Below, piece by piece: positions 24,294-34,857 of a DNA stretch of 64,000 nucleotides (position 1 is the stretch's first letter; each line of letters begins with the position of its first letter). The stretch comes from Alteromonas antoniana (GTDB taxonomy: Bacteria > Pseudomonadota > Gammaproteobacteria > Enterobacterales > Alteromonadaceae), in assembly GCF_019249295.1 (NCBI RefSeq), contig NZ_JAESDH010000022.1, positions 1-64,000 on the forward strand. The letters are read 5' to 3'. Made by a program: the position numbers and the translations under genes. Below the pieces are notes generated by a model. The model saw only the letters and a program-made list of their open reading frames with translations. It was not told the origin of the DNA and did no database searches.

Positions 24294-25240
24294 TGTTGAT
24301 GATCCATTACATTAATGATTTGCACGCCTTCATTGTCGTCATCTGTTTCAGATGTTGCCGTAAATGTAGGAGAATCAAACCCGATGTCACCGTTTTCAAC
24401 TGGTGCATTCGTGGTTTGAATATTTTTAAAGTCGTAAAGCGTATTGTCAACCAGGTGAGAGGGAACGACGTTTTGCATGGCCCTGAACATCGACTCTATC
24501 CGTCCGGGGAAGCGGCGATTCCAGTCCTGAAGCATTGCCTTAATATTCTGGCGCTGAAGGTTTTCCTGTGAGCCACAAAGGTTGCATGGGATTATCGGGA
24601 ATTCTACTGCATCAGAATATTTCTGAATATCCTTCTCATTACAGTACGCCAGCGGACGAATGACAATATGCTCGCCATTATCACTTACCAGCTTGGGAGG
24701 CATGGATTTCAGTGTTCCGCCATGGAACATGTTAAGAAACAACGTTTCGAGCATGTCATCACGATGATGCCCTAACGCAATTTTTGTCGCGCCGAGCTCT
24801 TTTGCTGTGCGATAGAGAATGCCTCTTCGTAGCCTTGAGCATAGTGAACACGTCGTCTTTCCTTCCGGAATTTTATCCTTAACGATGGAGTAGGTATCTT
24901 CTTCGACAATTTTATATTCAACACCAAGGTTTTCCAGATATTCTGGAAGGACATGCTCCGGAAAGCCGGGCTGTTTTTGATCCAGATTTACCGCGATGAT
25001 GTCAAAATGTATGGGGGCAATCTTTTTCAGGAACAGTAAAATATCCAACATAGTGTAGCTGTCTTTGCCGCCGGACAGACACACCATTACCTTATCCTTA
25101 TCTTCTATCATGCCAAAATCAGCAATGGCTTTGCCTACGTTTCTGCGTAATCGCTTTTGCAACTTGTTGAAGCTGTATTTTTGCTTACTTTTTGCCGCCT
25201 CTGAGGAAACTGAGGCAGAAGAAGATATTGATATGCTCAT
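24290..25240 (-). CDS. ttcA: TtcA, tRNA 2-thiocytidine synthetase
   Basis: 316 residues with the PP-loop [10 protein letters not shown] (about residues 54-63), the CSLC pair around residue 133 and the CNLC pair around residue 222, together the ligands for the 4Fe-4S cluster. TtcA thiolates cytidine 32 in certain tRNAs using ATP and sulfide. The C-terminal 50 residues are acidic and variable. Upstream is uspE, downstream rssA. This gene neighbourhood (fnr, uspE, ttcA) is familiar from Shewanella and relatives. Confidence 0.95.
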   Translation of the reverse strand: MSISISSSASVSSEAAKSKQKYSFNKLQKRLRRNVGKAIADFGMIEDKDKVMVCLSGGKDSYTMLDILLFLKKIAPIHFDIIAVNLDQKQPGFPEHVLPEYLENLGVEYKIVEEDTYSIVKDKIPEGKTTCSLCSRLRRGILYRTAKELGATKIALGHHRDDMLETLFLNMFHGGTLKSMPPKLVSDNGEHIVIRPLAYCNEKDIQKYSDAVEFPIIPCNLCGSQENLQRQNIKAMLQDWNRRFPGRIESMFRAMQNVVPSHLVDNTLYDFKNIQTTNAPVENGDIGFDSPTFTATSETDDDNEGVQIINVMDHQQ

Positions 25241-25328
25241 GGGAAAACGCTTTGCTTACTGCTAAAAGCGCTATTATAACGAAGGCATGTGGCATTCGTC
25301 ACGCCACACGCAGGGTATTTTCCGGGTA

Positions 25329-26249
25329 TTACCGGATCGGACTCTGAAATCCATCGGGCTTTATTGCCAGAACATCACAACTCAATTCGTCAATGACATG
25401 TTCAGCGGTATTGCCAATCAGTGCTGCAGACAGTCCTACACGTCCAACAGTGCCAATAATAACCAGTTCTGCATCGATTTCTTTGGCCACATGAGGTACG
25501 ACTTTTTCAGGCATACCTTCTTCCACATGACAATGCGCAGAATTAATATTATGGCGTTTGGCGTGGTGATGCATTTCTTCCAGGTGATGGTTTCTGACTG
25601 AATGGTTATAGCTGTCGGGGTCAAATTCGGGGACTTCAATGGCGATATTTAATGGTGTGCCGGGATAGCTGTTAACCAAATGTACGTTGCCGCTCAGCAG
25701 GTTGGCATAATCACTGGCAATGGTTGTCAGTTTATCGTTAAGTTGCGCATGTTCTCGATCTTCTGTGCCCACATTAACCGCGGCAATGATATTGCCATTC
25801 ACTGGCCAGTCATGTGCTTTTACTAATAATACGGGGGAGGGGCACTTTCGTAACAGATGCCAGTCGGTCGGTGTGAAGATAACAGATGCCAGATCATCAT
25901 GCTTTTTGGTGGCTTTCACCACAAGGTCAATACCGTTCTTAATGGCGTGATGAATGATGGCTTCATAGGCTCGGTTATTCCATTCCACCACTACATCAAC
26001 ACCGCTCTGTCCCTGCGTTTTTAAATTTGCAGCCAGCCACGCTGAACGGTCTTTGGTTACCGCGTCACGCATGGCTTCCCGCTCATCCGGACTGAGCATC
26101 GTCGTCATGTCATAAGAAAAGTCGTATACGACCAGCATGGCGGTTACGGCTGCACCCGTTTTTTCAGCGATTTCAAGTGCACGGGAGAGCGCCGCCTGGG
26201 TGTCTCTGTCAGGTTCGATTACCGCCAGGATGTGATTGTAATTAATCAT
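25329..26249 (-). CDS. uspE: UspE, tandem universal stress protein
   Basis: 306 residues from the ATG at 26249, which has GGAG seven bases upstream; a frame extension to 26294 runs into the terminator and is rejected. Two Usp domains in tandem: ILAVIEPDRDTQ at the start and a second half ending GTVGRVGLSAALIGNTAEHVIDEL, which holds a G-x2-G-x9-G-type nucleotide loop. UspE proteins respond to growth arrest and oxygen or DNA stress. It follows fnr but is separated from it by a terminator. Confidence 0.92.
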   Translation of the reverse strand: MINYNHILAVIEPDRDTQAALSRALEIAEKTGAAVTAMLVVYDFSYDMTTMLSPDEREAMRDAVTKDRSAWLAANLKTQGQSGVDVVVEWNNRAYEAIIHHAIKNGIDLVVKATKKHDDLASVIFTPTDWHLLRKCPSPVLLVKAHDWPVNGNIIAAVNVGTEDREHAQLNDKLTTIASDYANLLSGNVHLVNSYPGTPLNIAIEVPEFDPDSYNHSVRNHHLEEMHHHAKRHNINSAHCHVEEGMPEKVVPHVAKEIDAELVIIGTVGRVGLSAALIGNTAEHVIDELSCDVLAIKPDGFQSPIR

Positions 26250-26277
26250 AGACTTACTCCATTTCAGTGCACCAACT

Positions 26278-26310
26278 AAAAAAGGCGTCTGCAAAATGAG
26301 AACGCCTTTT
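26278..26310 (-). terminator. Terminator after fnr
   Basis: Read on the minus strand: AAAAGGCGT, a 14-base loop, ACGCCTTTTTT. The stem-loop with T-run ends the fnr transcript 54 bases after its stop and before the uspE start. Confidence 0.75.
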
Positions 26311-26363
26311 AAGTGTATACCCTGTCAGGAATTTTGTGCTTGTTTTAGATCAACGGTGTCATA

Positions 26364-27098
26364 TTAAAGTGGTTGGGTCGGGAGTTCAGTGGCGTGGAGC
26401 TTGGCGTCTATCGCGTCAAAATCAAGGATAGTAATTAGCTTTCCTTCTACTTGTATGAGCGCCTCTTTCTGGAATCGCGTAAGTAATCGACTGATTGTTT
26501 CTACAGTCAGTCCCAGATAATTGCCAATTTCGTTTCTGGTCATACTCAAATTGAACTGTCGCGCTGAGAATCCACGTTCCTCAAATCGTCTTGACAGGTG
26601 GGCAATAAAATACAGTAAACGCTCTTCAGCAGTACGCTTATTAAGCAGCATCATCATGTCGTGATCCTGCTTAATTTCGGCACTCATAAAGCTCATGATC
26701 TGATGTCGCAATTTGGGGAATTTCATCGACATATCGTCAAGCGTATCGTAGGGAAGTTCACACACCATCGCCGTTTCTAACGCTTGGGTATAGCTTTGAT
26801 GCTTATGTTCACGTAGAGCATCAAAACCAATGATGTCACCCGGGAAGTGGAAGCCAATAATCTGTTCTTCACCATCAGCATCAGAAACAAAGGACTTAAA
26901 AGAGCCGGTTCTTACAGCGTACAGAGAAGTAAATTTGTCACCGGATGCAACCAGTTTTTCTGTTTTTTGAAGCGGCTTTTTTCGCTCGATAATGTCATCG
27001 AGAGACTCGATTTCTGTTTTATTCAGCGCTACTGGCAGACACAAATGACTGAAACTGCAATTTTGGCAGTGTATTGAAAACTGACTGTTTTTACTCAT
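26364..27098 (-). CDS. fnr: Fnr/EtrA oxygen-sensing regulator
   Basis: 244 residues of the Crp/Fnr family. Cys11, Cys14 and Cys20 ([10 protein letters not shown]) with a fourth cysteine in MVCELPYD near residue 113 keep the spacing of the E. coli Fnr cluster ligands (20, 23, 29, 122), so it should hold an oxygen-labile 4Fe-4S cluster. The C-terminal helix-turn-helix ([27 protein letters not shown]) has the E-x2-S-R recognition residues of Fnr, which read TTGAT-N4-ATCAA. It lies at the end of the cbb3 oxidase gene block, a likely target; an Fnr-like site lies beyond ccoN. Confidence 0.95.
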   Translation of the reverse strand: MSKNSQFSIHCQNCSFSHLCLPVALNKTEIESLDDIIERKKPLQKTEKLVASGDKFTSLYAVRTGSFKSFVSDADGEEQIIGFHFPGDIIGFDALREHKHQSYTQALETAMVCELPYDTLDDMSMKFPKLRHQIMSFMSAEIKQDHDMMMLLNKRTAEERLLYFIAHLSRRFEERGFSARQFNLSMTRNEIGNYLGLTVETISRLLTRFQKEALIQVEGKLITILDFDAIDAKLHATELPTQPL

Positions 27099-27116
27099 AG
27101 TGAAGATGTTTGTCCA

Positions 27117-27800
27117 TTAACCTGTCGCAGTATAGTTGATACTACTGATTGCTTTGTAAATCAAGAAAACCGCATATATTAACAGGCTGGATGCGATGAG
27201 TTGCCTGACGATAGGATGTCTGAATCCTTTTAGCAGCCATTGTACACCGTAGCTGGCAACAAGTAATGTGGGAAGCGTACCTAACCCAAATGCGAGCATA
27301 ATTGATGCGCCCTTTAAAGCAGACCCCGATGCAAGTGACCACGTGAGCGTGGAATAAACGAGTCCGCAAGGCAGCCAACCCCAGATAACGCCGTAGGGAA
27401 AAGCTGAGAATACCGAGCGAAATGGCAAAAAGCGTTTTGAAACGGGTTGAATACGCCTCCAGACATACTGGCCTGCAGCCTCAATATGACGTAAGCCCTG
27501 CCACCATTGTCCCAGATAAGCAGCGAGTGCAGCGAGCATCAGCCCGCTCAATAGCGCTAATACCTGTCCAAGTACAGGTAGCAGCGACGCCGACATCTGC
27601 CCGACAGCCCCGGTAAGTGCACCGGCAACCGTGTAACTGAATATTCGTCCGGTGTTATAGCTTAATGTAAAGGGAAGGGGGTTGCGATCTTTAGGAGTAA
27701 CAACACGAAGCGCGCTGATAACGCCGCCGCACATGCCTATGCAATGAACACCACCGGCGATCCCGATTAAAAACGCACTGAATACATCAATCCCGTTCAT
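27117..27800 (-). CDS. SafE/DsbD-like membrane protein (copper or sulfite family)
   Basis: 227 residues from the ATG at 27800; the longer frame to 27857 would overlap ccoS much further. Six membrane spans. The first loop has GIAGGVHCIGMCGGV, the GxHCxGMCGG signature of the UreH/SafE branch of the TauE family, in which the cysteines may bind metal. This branch sits with ccoI and ccoS in many genomes and is suspected to help copper delivery for cbb3 oxidase. The start overlaps the ccoS end by 14 bases. Confidence 0.82.
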   Translation of the reverse strand: MNGIDVFSAFLIGIAGGVHCIGMCGGVISALRVVTPKDRNPLPFTLSYNTGRIFSYTVAGALTGAVGQMSASLLPVLGQVLALLSGLMLAALAAYLGQWWQGLRHIEAAGQYVWRRIQPVSKRFLPFRSVFSAFPYGVIWGWLPCGLVYSTLTWSLASGSALKGASIMLAFGLGTLPTLLVASYGVQWLLKGFRHPIVRQLIASSLLIYAVFLIYKAISSINYTATG

Positions 27801-27987
27801 CGAGAATTTTCTTTCGCTCTTCGGCCAGTTTTTTTTCTTCTGGCGGTAAATCGTCATCGAACAAAATGTTGTAACCCTGCCTGTCTAAATCTTCAAACTG
27901 ATTGGATCTAACCGCCCAGAAAAACACAACAATGGCGATGGCTACAATTAATATTGCTACTGGGATCAGCACATAAATGATACTCAT
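27787..27987 (-). CDS. ccoS: CcoS, cbb3 oxidase maturation protein
   Basis: 66 residues, one membrane span near the N-terminus (SIIYVLIPVAILIVAIAIVVFFWAV cut into two parts here), followed by NQFEDLDRQGYNILFDDD, the conserved motif of CcoS (QFDDLD...). Needed for insertion of haem and copper into CcoN in Rhodobacter. Starts 9 bases after the ccoI stop and overlaps the next gene, so it is in the ccoI operon. Confidence 0.93.
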   Translation of the reverse strand: MSIIYVLIPVAILIVAIAIVVFFWAVRSNQFEDLDRQGYNILFDDDLPPEEKKLAEERKKILDERD

Positions 27988-27996
27988 AGTACACTC

Positions 27997-30372
27997 CTAT
28001 TTAAGTAGCCGCGTAGAGTTCGTCACTACAATGATACTACTTAAAGACATCCCAACCACTGCCATCCAGGGAGAAAGCAGACCACTCACCGCAAACGGCA
28101 ATATGATGACATTATAACCCAGGGCCCATCCCATATTCTGAATGATTTTACGTCGAGTTCGTTCAGACAGCGTAAACAGGGTTGCGAGCGATAGCAGCTT
28201 GTCGCCAAGCAAAATGACATCAGCCGCGGTGCGAGCTACATCGGTAGCTCCTCCTACTGCCACCGAGACATCTGCACTGGCAAGCACTGGAGCATCATTA
28301 ATGCCGTCGCCCAGCATCATCACCTTGCGGCCCTGCTGCTGAAGTTTCTGAACATGCTTGTATTTCTCTTCAGGAGAGCATCCTCCCAAGGCCTCATTCA
28401 GCGGCAATGAATTCGTTAAGGCATCCACGTTCGATTGTGTATCCCCGCTTAGCAGGATTAACTTTCTGGGTGCCAATATTTGCAAGGTTTCAGCAGCGTC
28501 ACTTCGCAACGTATCAGAAACCTGAAACGCTGCGATTACAACGTTATCTGTGAAAAGAAACACATTGGCATCAATATCAATGTTGTCGAGTGAATGGTGG
28601 CAGTATTGCTTCGACCCAATGTAGTAGCGCGTGCCGTTAATGGTTCCTGACAAACCTGCACCAACGGTTACCTCAACTGATTCAACAGGCTTCACATCAC
28701 TTCGTTGAAAGGCCACAGCAATAGGGTGCTCAGAACGCGATTCCAGCGTAGCTGCAACCTTAAGATTGTCGTCAATATCTGTCTGAAAAGCGTGCCACTG
28801 GCTGACAATGGCAAATTCGCCGTGGGTAAGGGTTCCGGTTTTATCCAAGGCCACGGTATCGATAGTATTTAGCTGCTCAAGGGCATCAGCCCTTTTCAGT
28901 AAAATGCCATGACGATTGAGATTCGCCATGGCGCACGTCAGCGCAGACGGCGTCGCCAGTCCGAGTGCACAGGGACAGGTTGCAACCAGCACAGCAATGG
29001 TTATCCAGAAGGCATCAGGATTATCGTTAACATACCAGTACGTGAAGGTGACAGCGGAAACAACCAGCACAGCCATCACAAAATAGCGGGAGAACTGATC
29101 TGCCAGCTGCGCGACACGAGGCTTGACGCCCATCGCTTCTGCCTGCAAACGTATAATTTGATTAACCAGCGCATGTTTAAGCGTTTTTGTGACGGTAACG
29201 GTAATCGTACCGACCTGATTGACTGTGCCACCGAAAACATGATCGCCTGTGCGCTTTTTCACCGGTTCGAACTCACCGGATAGCATTGACTCATCAACAC
29301 TGGAGGTGCCTTCCGTTATCACCCCGTCTATAGGTACAGTCTCTCCTGACTTTACAATCACCCGATCTTCCACTTGCAGTTGTTTTGCCAGGCAGGAGGT
29401 TAAATCACCATTGTCCTCAATACGGGTTGCTGATACCGGCACAAACTGCGTCATATTTGCCGAGATTTCCGCCGCGCGATGGCGACTGCGATGCTCAAGA
29501 AAGCGACTTAACAACAGCAGGAAAATAAACATACAGATGGATTCGAAATACACTTCACCGGTTTCCAGCAAAGTCGCTTTGATACCAGCGATATAAGTGC
29601 CGAATACGGCGAGGGTAACGGGAACGTCCATATTTACTGTGCGGGCAGAGAGGGCTTTCAGTGCGCCAAGATAAAACACGCTTCCCGAATACAACACGAC
29701 TGGTGTAGTCAGCACCAGTGAAACCCAGTAGAAGTATTGTTTTGTTTCCGCCTCAATGTTCCCGAACAGATCGAAATACAGTCCGGCCATTAACATCATG
29801 ACCTGCATGGTCATTAATCCTGCAAGGCCCAGTTTCTTCAGAAAGGACTTGTCTTCTTTTCTGTAGGAGGCTTCGTGTTGATCAGGCTGGAAAGGCATTG
29901 CAGTATAGCCAATTTTTTTCAATGCCGTCAGAACCTGACTAAGTGACAGACGTTGTTGGTCCCACGTCACGACACCACGGCGAGCCTGCACATTGACGGC
30001 AATTTTTTCAATTCCATCAACTTTGGCCAGTTGCTTCTCGATGAGCCAGCCACAGGCGGCACAGGTTATGCCTTCCAGAGTTAACTGAATTTGTTTATGT
30101 TTACCGTGGTCAAAGACGAATTCCTCCTGCAACGCCGGATCGTCATACACTGAGAGTGAATCCAGCACTGCGCTGAGTTCGCTGTCGCCCTGAACCGCAG
30201 GCTCGGTACGGAACTGATAATAATCTTCCAGTCCGTTGTCTACGATGGCCTGAGACACTGCCTGACAACCAGGGCAACACAGTTGCCGTGGGGCGCCGAG
30301 GATTACGGTTTCATACTTGTACTTCGGATCGTTTGCTTGCCCGCAATGGTAGCAGGATGAGTCGTTTGTCAT
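27997..30372 (-). CDS. ccoI: CcoI copper-exporting P-type ATPase for cbb3 oxidase
   Basis: 791 residues. N-terminal cysteine-rich region (CYHCGQ, CCPGC), a heavy-metal-associated domain with CAACGW at about residues 102-107, eight membrane spans with the ion motif CPCALGL, the phosphorylation loop [10 protein letters not shown], and the hinge [11 protein letters not shown]. All key residues are in place. CcoI (FixI) supplies copper for the binuclear centre of cbb3 oxidase. Starts one base after ccoH. Confidence 0.95.
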   Translation of the reverse strand: MTNDSSCYHCGQANDPKYKYETVILGAPRQLCCPGCQAVSQAIVDNGLEDYYQFRTEPAVQGDSELSAVLDSLSVYDDPALQEEFVFDHGKHKQIQLTLEGITCAACGWLIEKQLAKVDGIEKIAVNVQARRGVVTWDQQRLSLSQVLTALKKIGYTAMPFQPDQHEASYRKEDKSFLKKLGLAGLMTMQVMMLMAGLYFDLFGNIEAETKQYFYWVSLVLTTPVVLYSGSVFYLGALKALSARTVNMDVPVTLAVFGTYIAGIKATLLETGEVYFESICMFIFLLLLSRFLEHRSRHRAAEISANMTQFVPVSATRIEDNGDLTSCLAKQLQVEDRVIVKSGETVPIDGVITEGTSSVDESMLSGEFEPVKKRTGDHVFGGTVNQVGTITVTVTKTLKHALVNQIIRLQAEAMGVKPRVAQLADQFSRYFVMAVLVVSAVTFTYWYVNDNPDAFWITIAVLVATCPCALGLATPSALTCAMANLNRHGILLKRADALEQLNTIDTVALDKTGTLTHGEFAIVSQWHAFQTDIDDNLKVAATLESRSEHPIAVAFQRSDVKPVESVEVTVGAGLSGTINGTRYYIGSKQYCHHSLDNIDIDANVFLFTDNVVIAAFQVSDTLRSDAAETLQILAPRKLILLSGDTQSNVDALTNSLPLNEALGGCSPEEKYKHVQKLQQQGRKVMMLGDGINDAPVLASADVSVAVGGATDVARTAADVILLGDKLLSLATLFTLSERTRRKIIQNMGWALGYNVIILPFAVSGLLSPWMAVVGMSLSSIIVVTNSTRLLK

Positions 30373-30373
30373 A

Positions 30374-30853
30374 TCAGGGGTTAAACTTAATCACACCAGA
30401 CCAGGGCAGCGTAATTGTCTGCTGTATTTTCCAGACTTCATCAATAGGCGTGAGCGTAACTTGCCATTTACCATCCAGAGAAGTTTCAACAAAACCGCGG
30501 TAAACGCCTGTTGCGTCACGACTTAATAATACTGAGGTATCACGGTCTTGCAGGGTAGTGTGGTAAAACGTCAGCTTTAGCGCCTGACCTTCTCTGGGGA
30601 TCCCGGAGTGGAACTTTACTGTTACAGCCCCGTCTTCAATGGATAAATCTGTTGTGATATTCCGGCGCTTTGCTTCCTCAATTTTACCCAGACGCGCATT
30701 GATGGCTTTGCCTTCTTTATAATAATCATCAACAACAAGGCTGTCGGTGGTATTGGTAGCCAGATTTAGCAGGACCATTCCCATAACAAAAGTAATTACC
30801 GGGATTGCAATCAGAAACCAGGGCCAGAATTGTTTGTACCAAGGGGTATTCAT
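30374..30853 (-). CDS. ccoH: CcoH, cbb3 oxidase assembly protein
   Basis: 159 residues: a single N-terminal membrane span ([20 protein letters not shown]) and a periplasmic domain with [24 protein letters not shown], the conserved CcoH/FixH motif. It stabilises the assembling oxidase. First gene of the ccoH-ccoI-ccoS-safE operon; no ccoG lies between ccoP and ccoH here, unlike many genomes. Confidence 0.92.
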   Translation of the reverse strand: MNTPWYKQFWPWFLIAIPVITFVMGMVLLNLATNTTDSLVVDDYYKEGKAINARLGKIEEAKRRNITTDLSIEDGAVTVKFHSGIPREGQALKLTFYHTTLQDRDTSVLLSRDATGVYRGFVETSLDGKWQVTLTPIDEVWKIQQTITLPWSGVIKFNP

Positions 30854-30924
30854 GAACAGCTTACTCTACTTCCGCAAGACAAAGAAATGCTAAACAGCAC
30901 GTAACGACTTATTGTATTTTCTCA

Positions 30925-30955
30925 TAAAAAAAGCCCCGTAGTAACGAGGCTTTTT
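30925..30955 (-). terminator. Terminator after ccoNOQP
   Basis: On the minus strand: AAAAAGCCTCG, loop TTACTA, CGGGGCTTTTTTT. It starts 15 bases after the ccoP stop and separates the structural operon from ccoHIS. Confidence 0.85.
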
Positions 30956-30969
30956 GAACGTTTTACAAT

Positions 30970-31920
30970 TTAGTTCGATAAGCTGTAAACGTAAGTGGCG
31001 ACAACGTGAATTTTATCTTCACCCAATGTCTTCTTAAACGAAGGCATGACGCCGTTACGGCCGTAGGTCAGTGTCTCAGTGACCGCACGCTGACTACCGC
31101 CATATAACCATATGTTATCGGTCAGGTTAGGCGCACCCAATGCCTGATTGCCTTTACCGTCCATACCATGACAGGCGGCACAGGCAGCAAATCGAGCTTT
31201 ACCGGCTTGCTTTAATTCCTGGTCTACATCGCGACCGCTCAGGCTAAGTACATAGGCAACAACTTCATCAATCCCTTGTTCGCCCATGGCATCAAGCCAT
31301 GCCGGCATGGCGGCCTGGCGTCCCATAATCAATGTCTCTTTGATCTTTGCAGGGGAGCCACCATACAACCAGTCGTCGTCGGTAAGGTTAGGGAAGCCAC
31401 CGTTTTGTCCACGAGCGTCAGAACCGTGACACTGTGAGCAATTCTGCAGGAACAAACGTTGTCCTACTTTAATGGCTTCAGGATCGTTGGCCAGCTCTTC
31501 AATTGGCACCTGAGCATACGCTTCGAAAATTGGGTCGAATTTCTCGGCTGCTACATCAAGCTCACGGTCGTACTGAACCAGCAGGCCTTGTTCAGCAGCA
31601 TCAGCTCTCGCCTGACGAGACTCTTCCAGCGACTGGATGTTCTGGTTCGAACTTTTCCAACCCCATAGTCCCTGCCATGAACCCAAACCAGGATACAGCG
31701 CCAGATAAATCAGGCCCCATACAATAGTGATATAAAACATGATGGTCCACCACTTCGGAAGAGGGTTATTAATCTCCTCTATGCCATCAAACTCGTGGCC
31801 CATCGATTCACCTTCCGCAACACCTGTCTTATTGCTAAGACACCAGCGCAACAGGAAGTAGCACCCAATGATTGACCCAAGGGTAATCACTGAAATCCAA
31901 ATTGTCCAAAACATACTCAT
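30970..31920 (-). CDS. ccoP: CcoP, di-haem subunit III of cbb3 oxidase
   Basis: 316 residues with N-terminal membrane spans (IWISVITLGSIIGCYFLLRW and TIMFYITIVWGLIYLALYPG) and two cytochrome c domains with CSQCH (about residue 162) and CAACH (about residue 246). The spacer motif WLYGGSPAKIKETLIMGRQAAMPAW occurs in both halves, supplying methionine ligands. Electron entry subunit. Follows ccoQ by 17 bases. Confidence 0.95.
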   Translation of the reverse strand: MSMFWTIWISVITLGSIIGCYFLLRWCLSNKTGVAEGESMGHEFDGIEEINNPLPKWWTIMFYITIVWGLIYLALYPGLGSWQGLWGWKSSNQNIQSLEESRQARADAAEQGLLVQYDRELDVAAEKFDPIFEAYAQVPIEELANDPEAIKVGQRLFLQNCSQCHGSDARGQNGGFPNLTDDDWLYGGSPAKIKETLIMGRQAAMPAWLDAMGEQGIDEVVAYVLSLSGRDVDQELKQAGKARFAACAACHGMDGKGNQALGAPNLTDNIWLYGGSQRAVTETLTYGRNGVMPSFKKTLGEDKIHVVATYVYSLSN

Positions 31921-31937
31921 GAGTTCAAGACTCCTGC

Positions 31938-32099
31938 TTAATCTTTTCGTGATTCATCTTTATCTTCATCTGCAAAAGGCAGATTCGCCGCTTCGTCGAA
32001 ACGTTTTTTATTGCGACTACTGAATGCCCACCAGACTATGCCGATGAAGCAGACGAAGACGATGACAGTAAAAATGCTGCCTATAATTCCCTGGTCCAT
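31938..32099 (-). CDS. ccoQ: CcoQ, small membrane subunit of cbb3 oxidase
   Basis: 53 residues: one membrane span (IGSIFTVIVFVCFIGIVWW) followed by AFSSRNKKRFDEAANLPF and an acidic tail. The FDEAANLPF motif is the CcoQ/FixQ signature. Lies 2 bases after the ccoO stop and before ccoP as in other ccoNOQP operons; an AGGAG at its 3' end serves ccoP. Confidence 0.92.
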   Translation of the reverse strand: MDQGIIGSIFTVIVFVCFIGIVWWAFSSRNKKRFDEAANLPFADEDKDESRKD

Positions 32100-32101
32100 A
32101 A

Positions 32102-32707
32102 CTATTGCAGATGTGTGCCGAGAGATTGTAGGTAAGCAATCAGGGCCTGCATTTCTGTTTTACCCTGTACTGCCGCTTTTGCGCCGGCGATGTCTTCGTC
32201 GGTGTATGGGACGCCAAAGCCACGGAATACTTCCATTTTTTCTGCCGTCAGCTCGCCCGTGAGCGTATTTTCTTCAAGCCATGGGAAACCAGGCATGTTC
32301 GACTCAGGGACAACATCACGAGGATTACGCAGGTGAACGCGATGCCACTCATCGCTGTAACGGCCACCAACACGTGCCAGATCAGGACCTGTACGCTTTG
32401 AGCCCCACAGGAAAGGGTGCTCCCATACAGATTCACCAGCGACGGAGTAGTGACCATAACGTTCAGTTTCAGCACGGAAAGGGCGGATCATCTGGCTGTG
32501 ACAGCCAACACATCCTTCACGAATGTAGATGTCACGGCCTTCCAGTTCCAGAGCAGTGTATGGGCGCAGGTTTTTTACTGGTTCCATTACCTGTTGCTGA
32601 AACATCAGCGGTGTGATTTGCACCATCGCACCAAAACTAATGGCGATAAGAATAAGAACGGTCAGCAGGCCGACGTTCTTTTCAATTAACTCATGTGGAT
32701 TTTTCAT
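32102..32707 (-). CDS. ccoO: CcoO, mono-haem subunit II of cbb3 oxidase
   Basis: 201 residues: N-terminal membrane span ([20 protein letters not shown]) and one cytochrome c motif CVGCHSQ at about residue 67, with the conserved [35 protein letters not shown] in the haem-binding region (given here as a pattern: D-L-A-R-V-G-G-R ... E-S-N-M-P). Electron transfer to CcoN. Second gene of the operon. Confidence 0.95.
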   Translation of the reverse strand: MKNPHELIEKNVGLLTVLILIAISFGAMVQITPLMFQQQVMEPVKNLRPYTALELEGRDIYIREGCVGCHSQMIRPFRAETERYGHYSVAGESVWEHPFLWGSKRTGPDLARVGGRYSDEWHRVHLRNPRDVVPESNMPGFPWLEENTLTGELTAEKMEVFRGFGVPYTDEDIAGAKAAVQGKTEMQALIAYLQSLGTHLQ

Positions 32708-32718
32708 GCTACGACTCC

Positions 32719-34152
32719 TTACGCTGGCTGTGTTGCTGGATCAGCCGCGATGCTACCTTTCGGCGCGCGCACGGTTTTGTAAGTGTTATAGGCCATAACC
32801 AGCATACCGGCTACAACGAACACACCACCAATGAAACGAACCACATAGAATGGTTTAGATGCTTCCAGCGACTCTACAAAGCTGTAAGTCAGCGTACCGT
32901 CAGCATTTACTGCACGCCACATCAGCCCCTGCAGAACACCCGACATCCACATTGCTACGATATAGAGAACTACACCGATTGTAGCCAGCCAGAAGTGTAC
33001 GTTAACCAGTCTGGTGCTATACATTGCTCGTTGGCCGAACAGAATAGGGATCAGATGGTAAATAGAGCCAATTGACACCATGGCTACCCAACCTAACGCG
33101 CCTGAATGTACGTGACCAATTGTCCAGTCAGTGTAGTGAGACAGTGCGTTAACAGTCTTGATTGCCATCATCGGGCCTTCAAAGGTAGACATACCATAGA
33201 AGGACAGCGACACGATCAGGAAGCGCAGAACAGGGTCGGTACGTAGTTTATGCCAGGCACCAGAGAGTGTCATGATACCGTTGATCATCCCACCCCAGGA
33301 GGGCACAAAGAGGATAATCGACATCACCATACCCAGTGACTGTGTCCAGTCTGGCAGCGCTGTATAGTGCAGGTGGTGAGGACCTGCCCAGATGTAAAGC
33401 GAAATCAATGCCCAGAAGTGAACCACTGAAAGACGATAGGAGTAAACCGGGCGTCCGGCCTGTTTCGGCACGAAATAGTACATCATGCCCAAAAATCCTG
33501 CTGTCAGGAAGAAACCTACCGCATTGTGGCCATACCACCACTGCATCATGGCGTCTACTGCGCCTGCGTACAATGAGTAAGACTTAGTGAAAGAAACCGG
33601 AATAGCCATACTGTTACCAATATGCAGAACCGCAACAGTCAGCATAAAGGCACCGAGGAACCAGTTGGCAACGTAAATGTGTGACACTTTACGAATTACC
33701 AGGGTTCCGAAGAAATTGATAATGTAAGCGATCCAAACCAATGCAATAAGAATATCGATTGGCCACTCCAGTTCAGCGTATTCCTTACTTGAAGTTAGTC
33801 CAAGCGGCAAAGAAATAGCCGCAAGTACAATAACCAACTGCCAGCCCCAAAATGTGAAGCTTGCAAGTTTGTCACTGAAAAGACGTACCTGACAGGTTCG
33901 CTGAACGATGTAGTAGGATGTCGCGAACAATGCACAGCCGCCAAAGGCAAATATAACGGCATTTGTATGCAGAGGGCGCAGACGGGAAAAGGTTAACCAG
34001 GGGGTATCAAAGTTAAGCATGGGGGCGAATAATTGCGCAGCAATAAACACGCCGATGCCCATACCAACGATTCCCCAAATAATGGTCATGATGGTAAATT
34101 GCCTGACTACTTTATAATTGTAATCAGGTTGTGCTTGGCTTATTTCACTCAT
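32719..34152 (-). CDS. ccoN: CcoN, catalytic subunit I of cbb3 oxidase
   Basis: 477 residues, twelve membrane spans. Histidine ligands for the haems and copper are visible ([53 protein letters not shown]). High-affinity terminal oxidase for microaerobic growth. First gene of ccoNOQP. The upstream region carries an Fnr-like site and separates it from a divergent unknown gene. Confidence 0.96.
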   Translation of the reverse strand: MSEISQAQPDYNYKVVRQFTIMTIIWGIVGMGIGVFIAAQLFAPMLNFDTPWLTFSRLRPLHTNAVIFAFGGCALFATSYYIVQRTCQVRLFSDKLASFTFWGWQLVIVLAAISLPLGLTSSKEYAELEWPIDILIALVWIAYIINFFGTLVIRKVSHIYVANWFLGAFMLTVAVLHIGNSMAIPVSFTKSYSLYAGAVDAMMQWWYGHNAVGFFLTAGFLGMMYYFVPKQAGRPVYSYRLSVVHFWALISLYIWAGPHHLHYTALPDWTQSLGMVMSIILFVPSWGGMINGIMTLSGAWHKLRTDPVLRFLIVSLSFYGMSTFEGPMMAIKTVNALSHYTDWTIGHVHSGALGWVAMVSIGSIYHLIPILFGQRAMYSTRLVNVHFWLATIGVVLYIVAMWMSGVLQGLMWRAVNADGTLTYSFVESLEASKPFYVVRFIGGVFVVAGMLVMAYNTYKTVRAPKGSIAADPATQPA

Positions 34153-34332
34153 TTCAATGAATCTTCCACTTCAAATGAACAATGGGTCTCCAACTGCCGA
34201 AAGGATACGGTTCCTGCGAGGTTGCGGGCTTCACATCATGCCTGGAAAAAGTAATAATTATTGTCTCCAAGCCAGTTGGTACGCGGATGATAAAGTTTTT
34301 ATATACAAAAAGATACCATAAACTGGTCGCGC

Positions 34333-34346
34333 TTGATCTTGGTCAA
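34333..34346. promoter_or_regulatory. Fnr-like site between ccoN and a divergent gene
   Basis: TTGATCTTGGTCAA matches TTGAT-N4-ATCAA with one mismatch. It lies 181 bases upstream of ccoN and 37 upstream of the GTG at 34383. An fnr gene is present in the same block. Confidence 0.6.
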
Positions 34347-34382
34347 TAATTACTACTGTATGCTAACAAAACGGTTAATTTT

Positions 34383-34850
34383 GTGAACATTAATATAACA
34401 AAAATATTACAAAAGGCGCTTGGTCCGCTGATTATCCTGATGCTTGCCGGAGCCATTTACGTTGCACAGAAAAAAATCGGTTCAACGACAGAGAATCAGA
34501 TACTACCTAACGGTCTAGGCAATCAATGTGAGTTTGTCAATTTACAGTGTCGGTTTACCATTGATGATAAGACGGCTTTAGCAATATTTACAGAACAGCC
34601 AGTAACGGAAGAGTCGATTACTGTGCGACTGAACTTACCCGCAGATCTTGTTATCCAAAGCGTCTGGATAGAAGGAGATAATATGTATATGGGGAAAATC
34701 CCGGTGTTACCGGATCAGATTGAACCCGGAGAGTGGGAGGGATGGTTTATGCTTGGCAGTTGTAGTGAACCTGTGATGCGGTGGAAAATGCTGGTGTATA
34801 TAGAAGGCCGGACGGCGCCGGCCCTGTTGTATTTTACCACAACATCATAA
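34383..34850 (+). CDS. Membrane-anchored hypothetical protein divergent from ccoN
   Basis: 155 residues from a GTG. One N-terminal membrane span (LGPLIILMLAGAIYVA) then a periplasmic domain with NQCEFVNLQCRFTIDD and LGSCSEPVMRWKM; three cysteines. The mix of strands (ITVRLNLPADL, IEGDNMYMGKIP) suggests a small beta-sandwich, somewhat like CcoH. The DNA between it and ccoN holds an Fnr-like site. Role in oxidase assembly is a reasonable guess. Ends 8 bases from the convergent bacterioferritin gene. Confidence 0.7.
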   Translation: MNINITKILQKALGPLIILMLAGAIYVAQKKIGSTTENQILPNGLGNQCEFVNLQCRFTIDDKTALAIFTEQPVTEESITVRLNLPADLVIQSVWIEGDNMYMGKIPVLPDQIEPGEWEGWFMLGSCSEPVMRWKMLVYIEGRTAPALLYFTTTS

Positions 34851-34857
34851 CCACAGC

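Noticed and set aside
28909..29283. 124-residue plus-strand frame within ccoI
   Set aside because: Antisense to an intact P-type ATPase; composition is that of a shadow frame.
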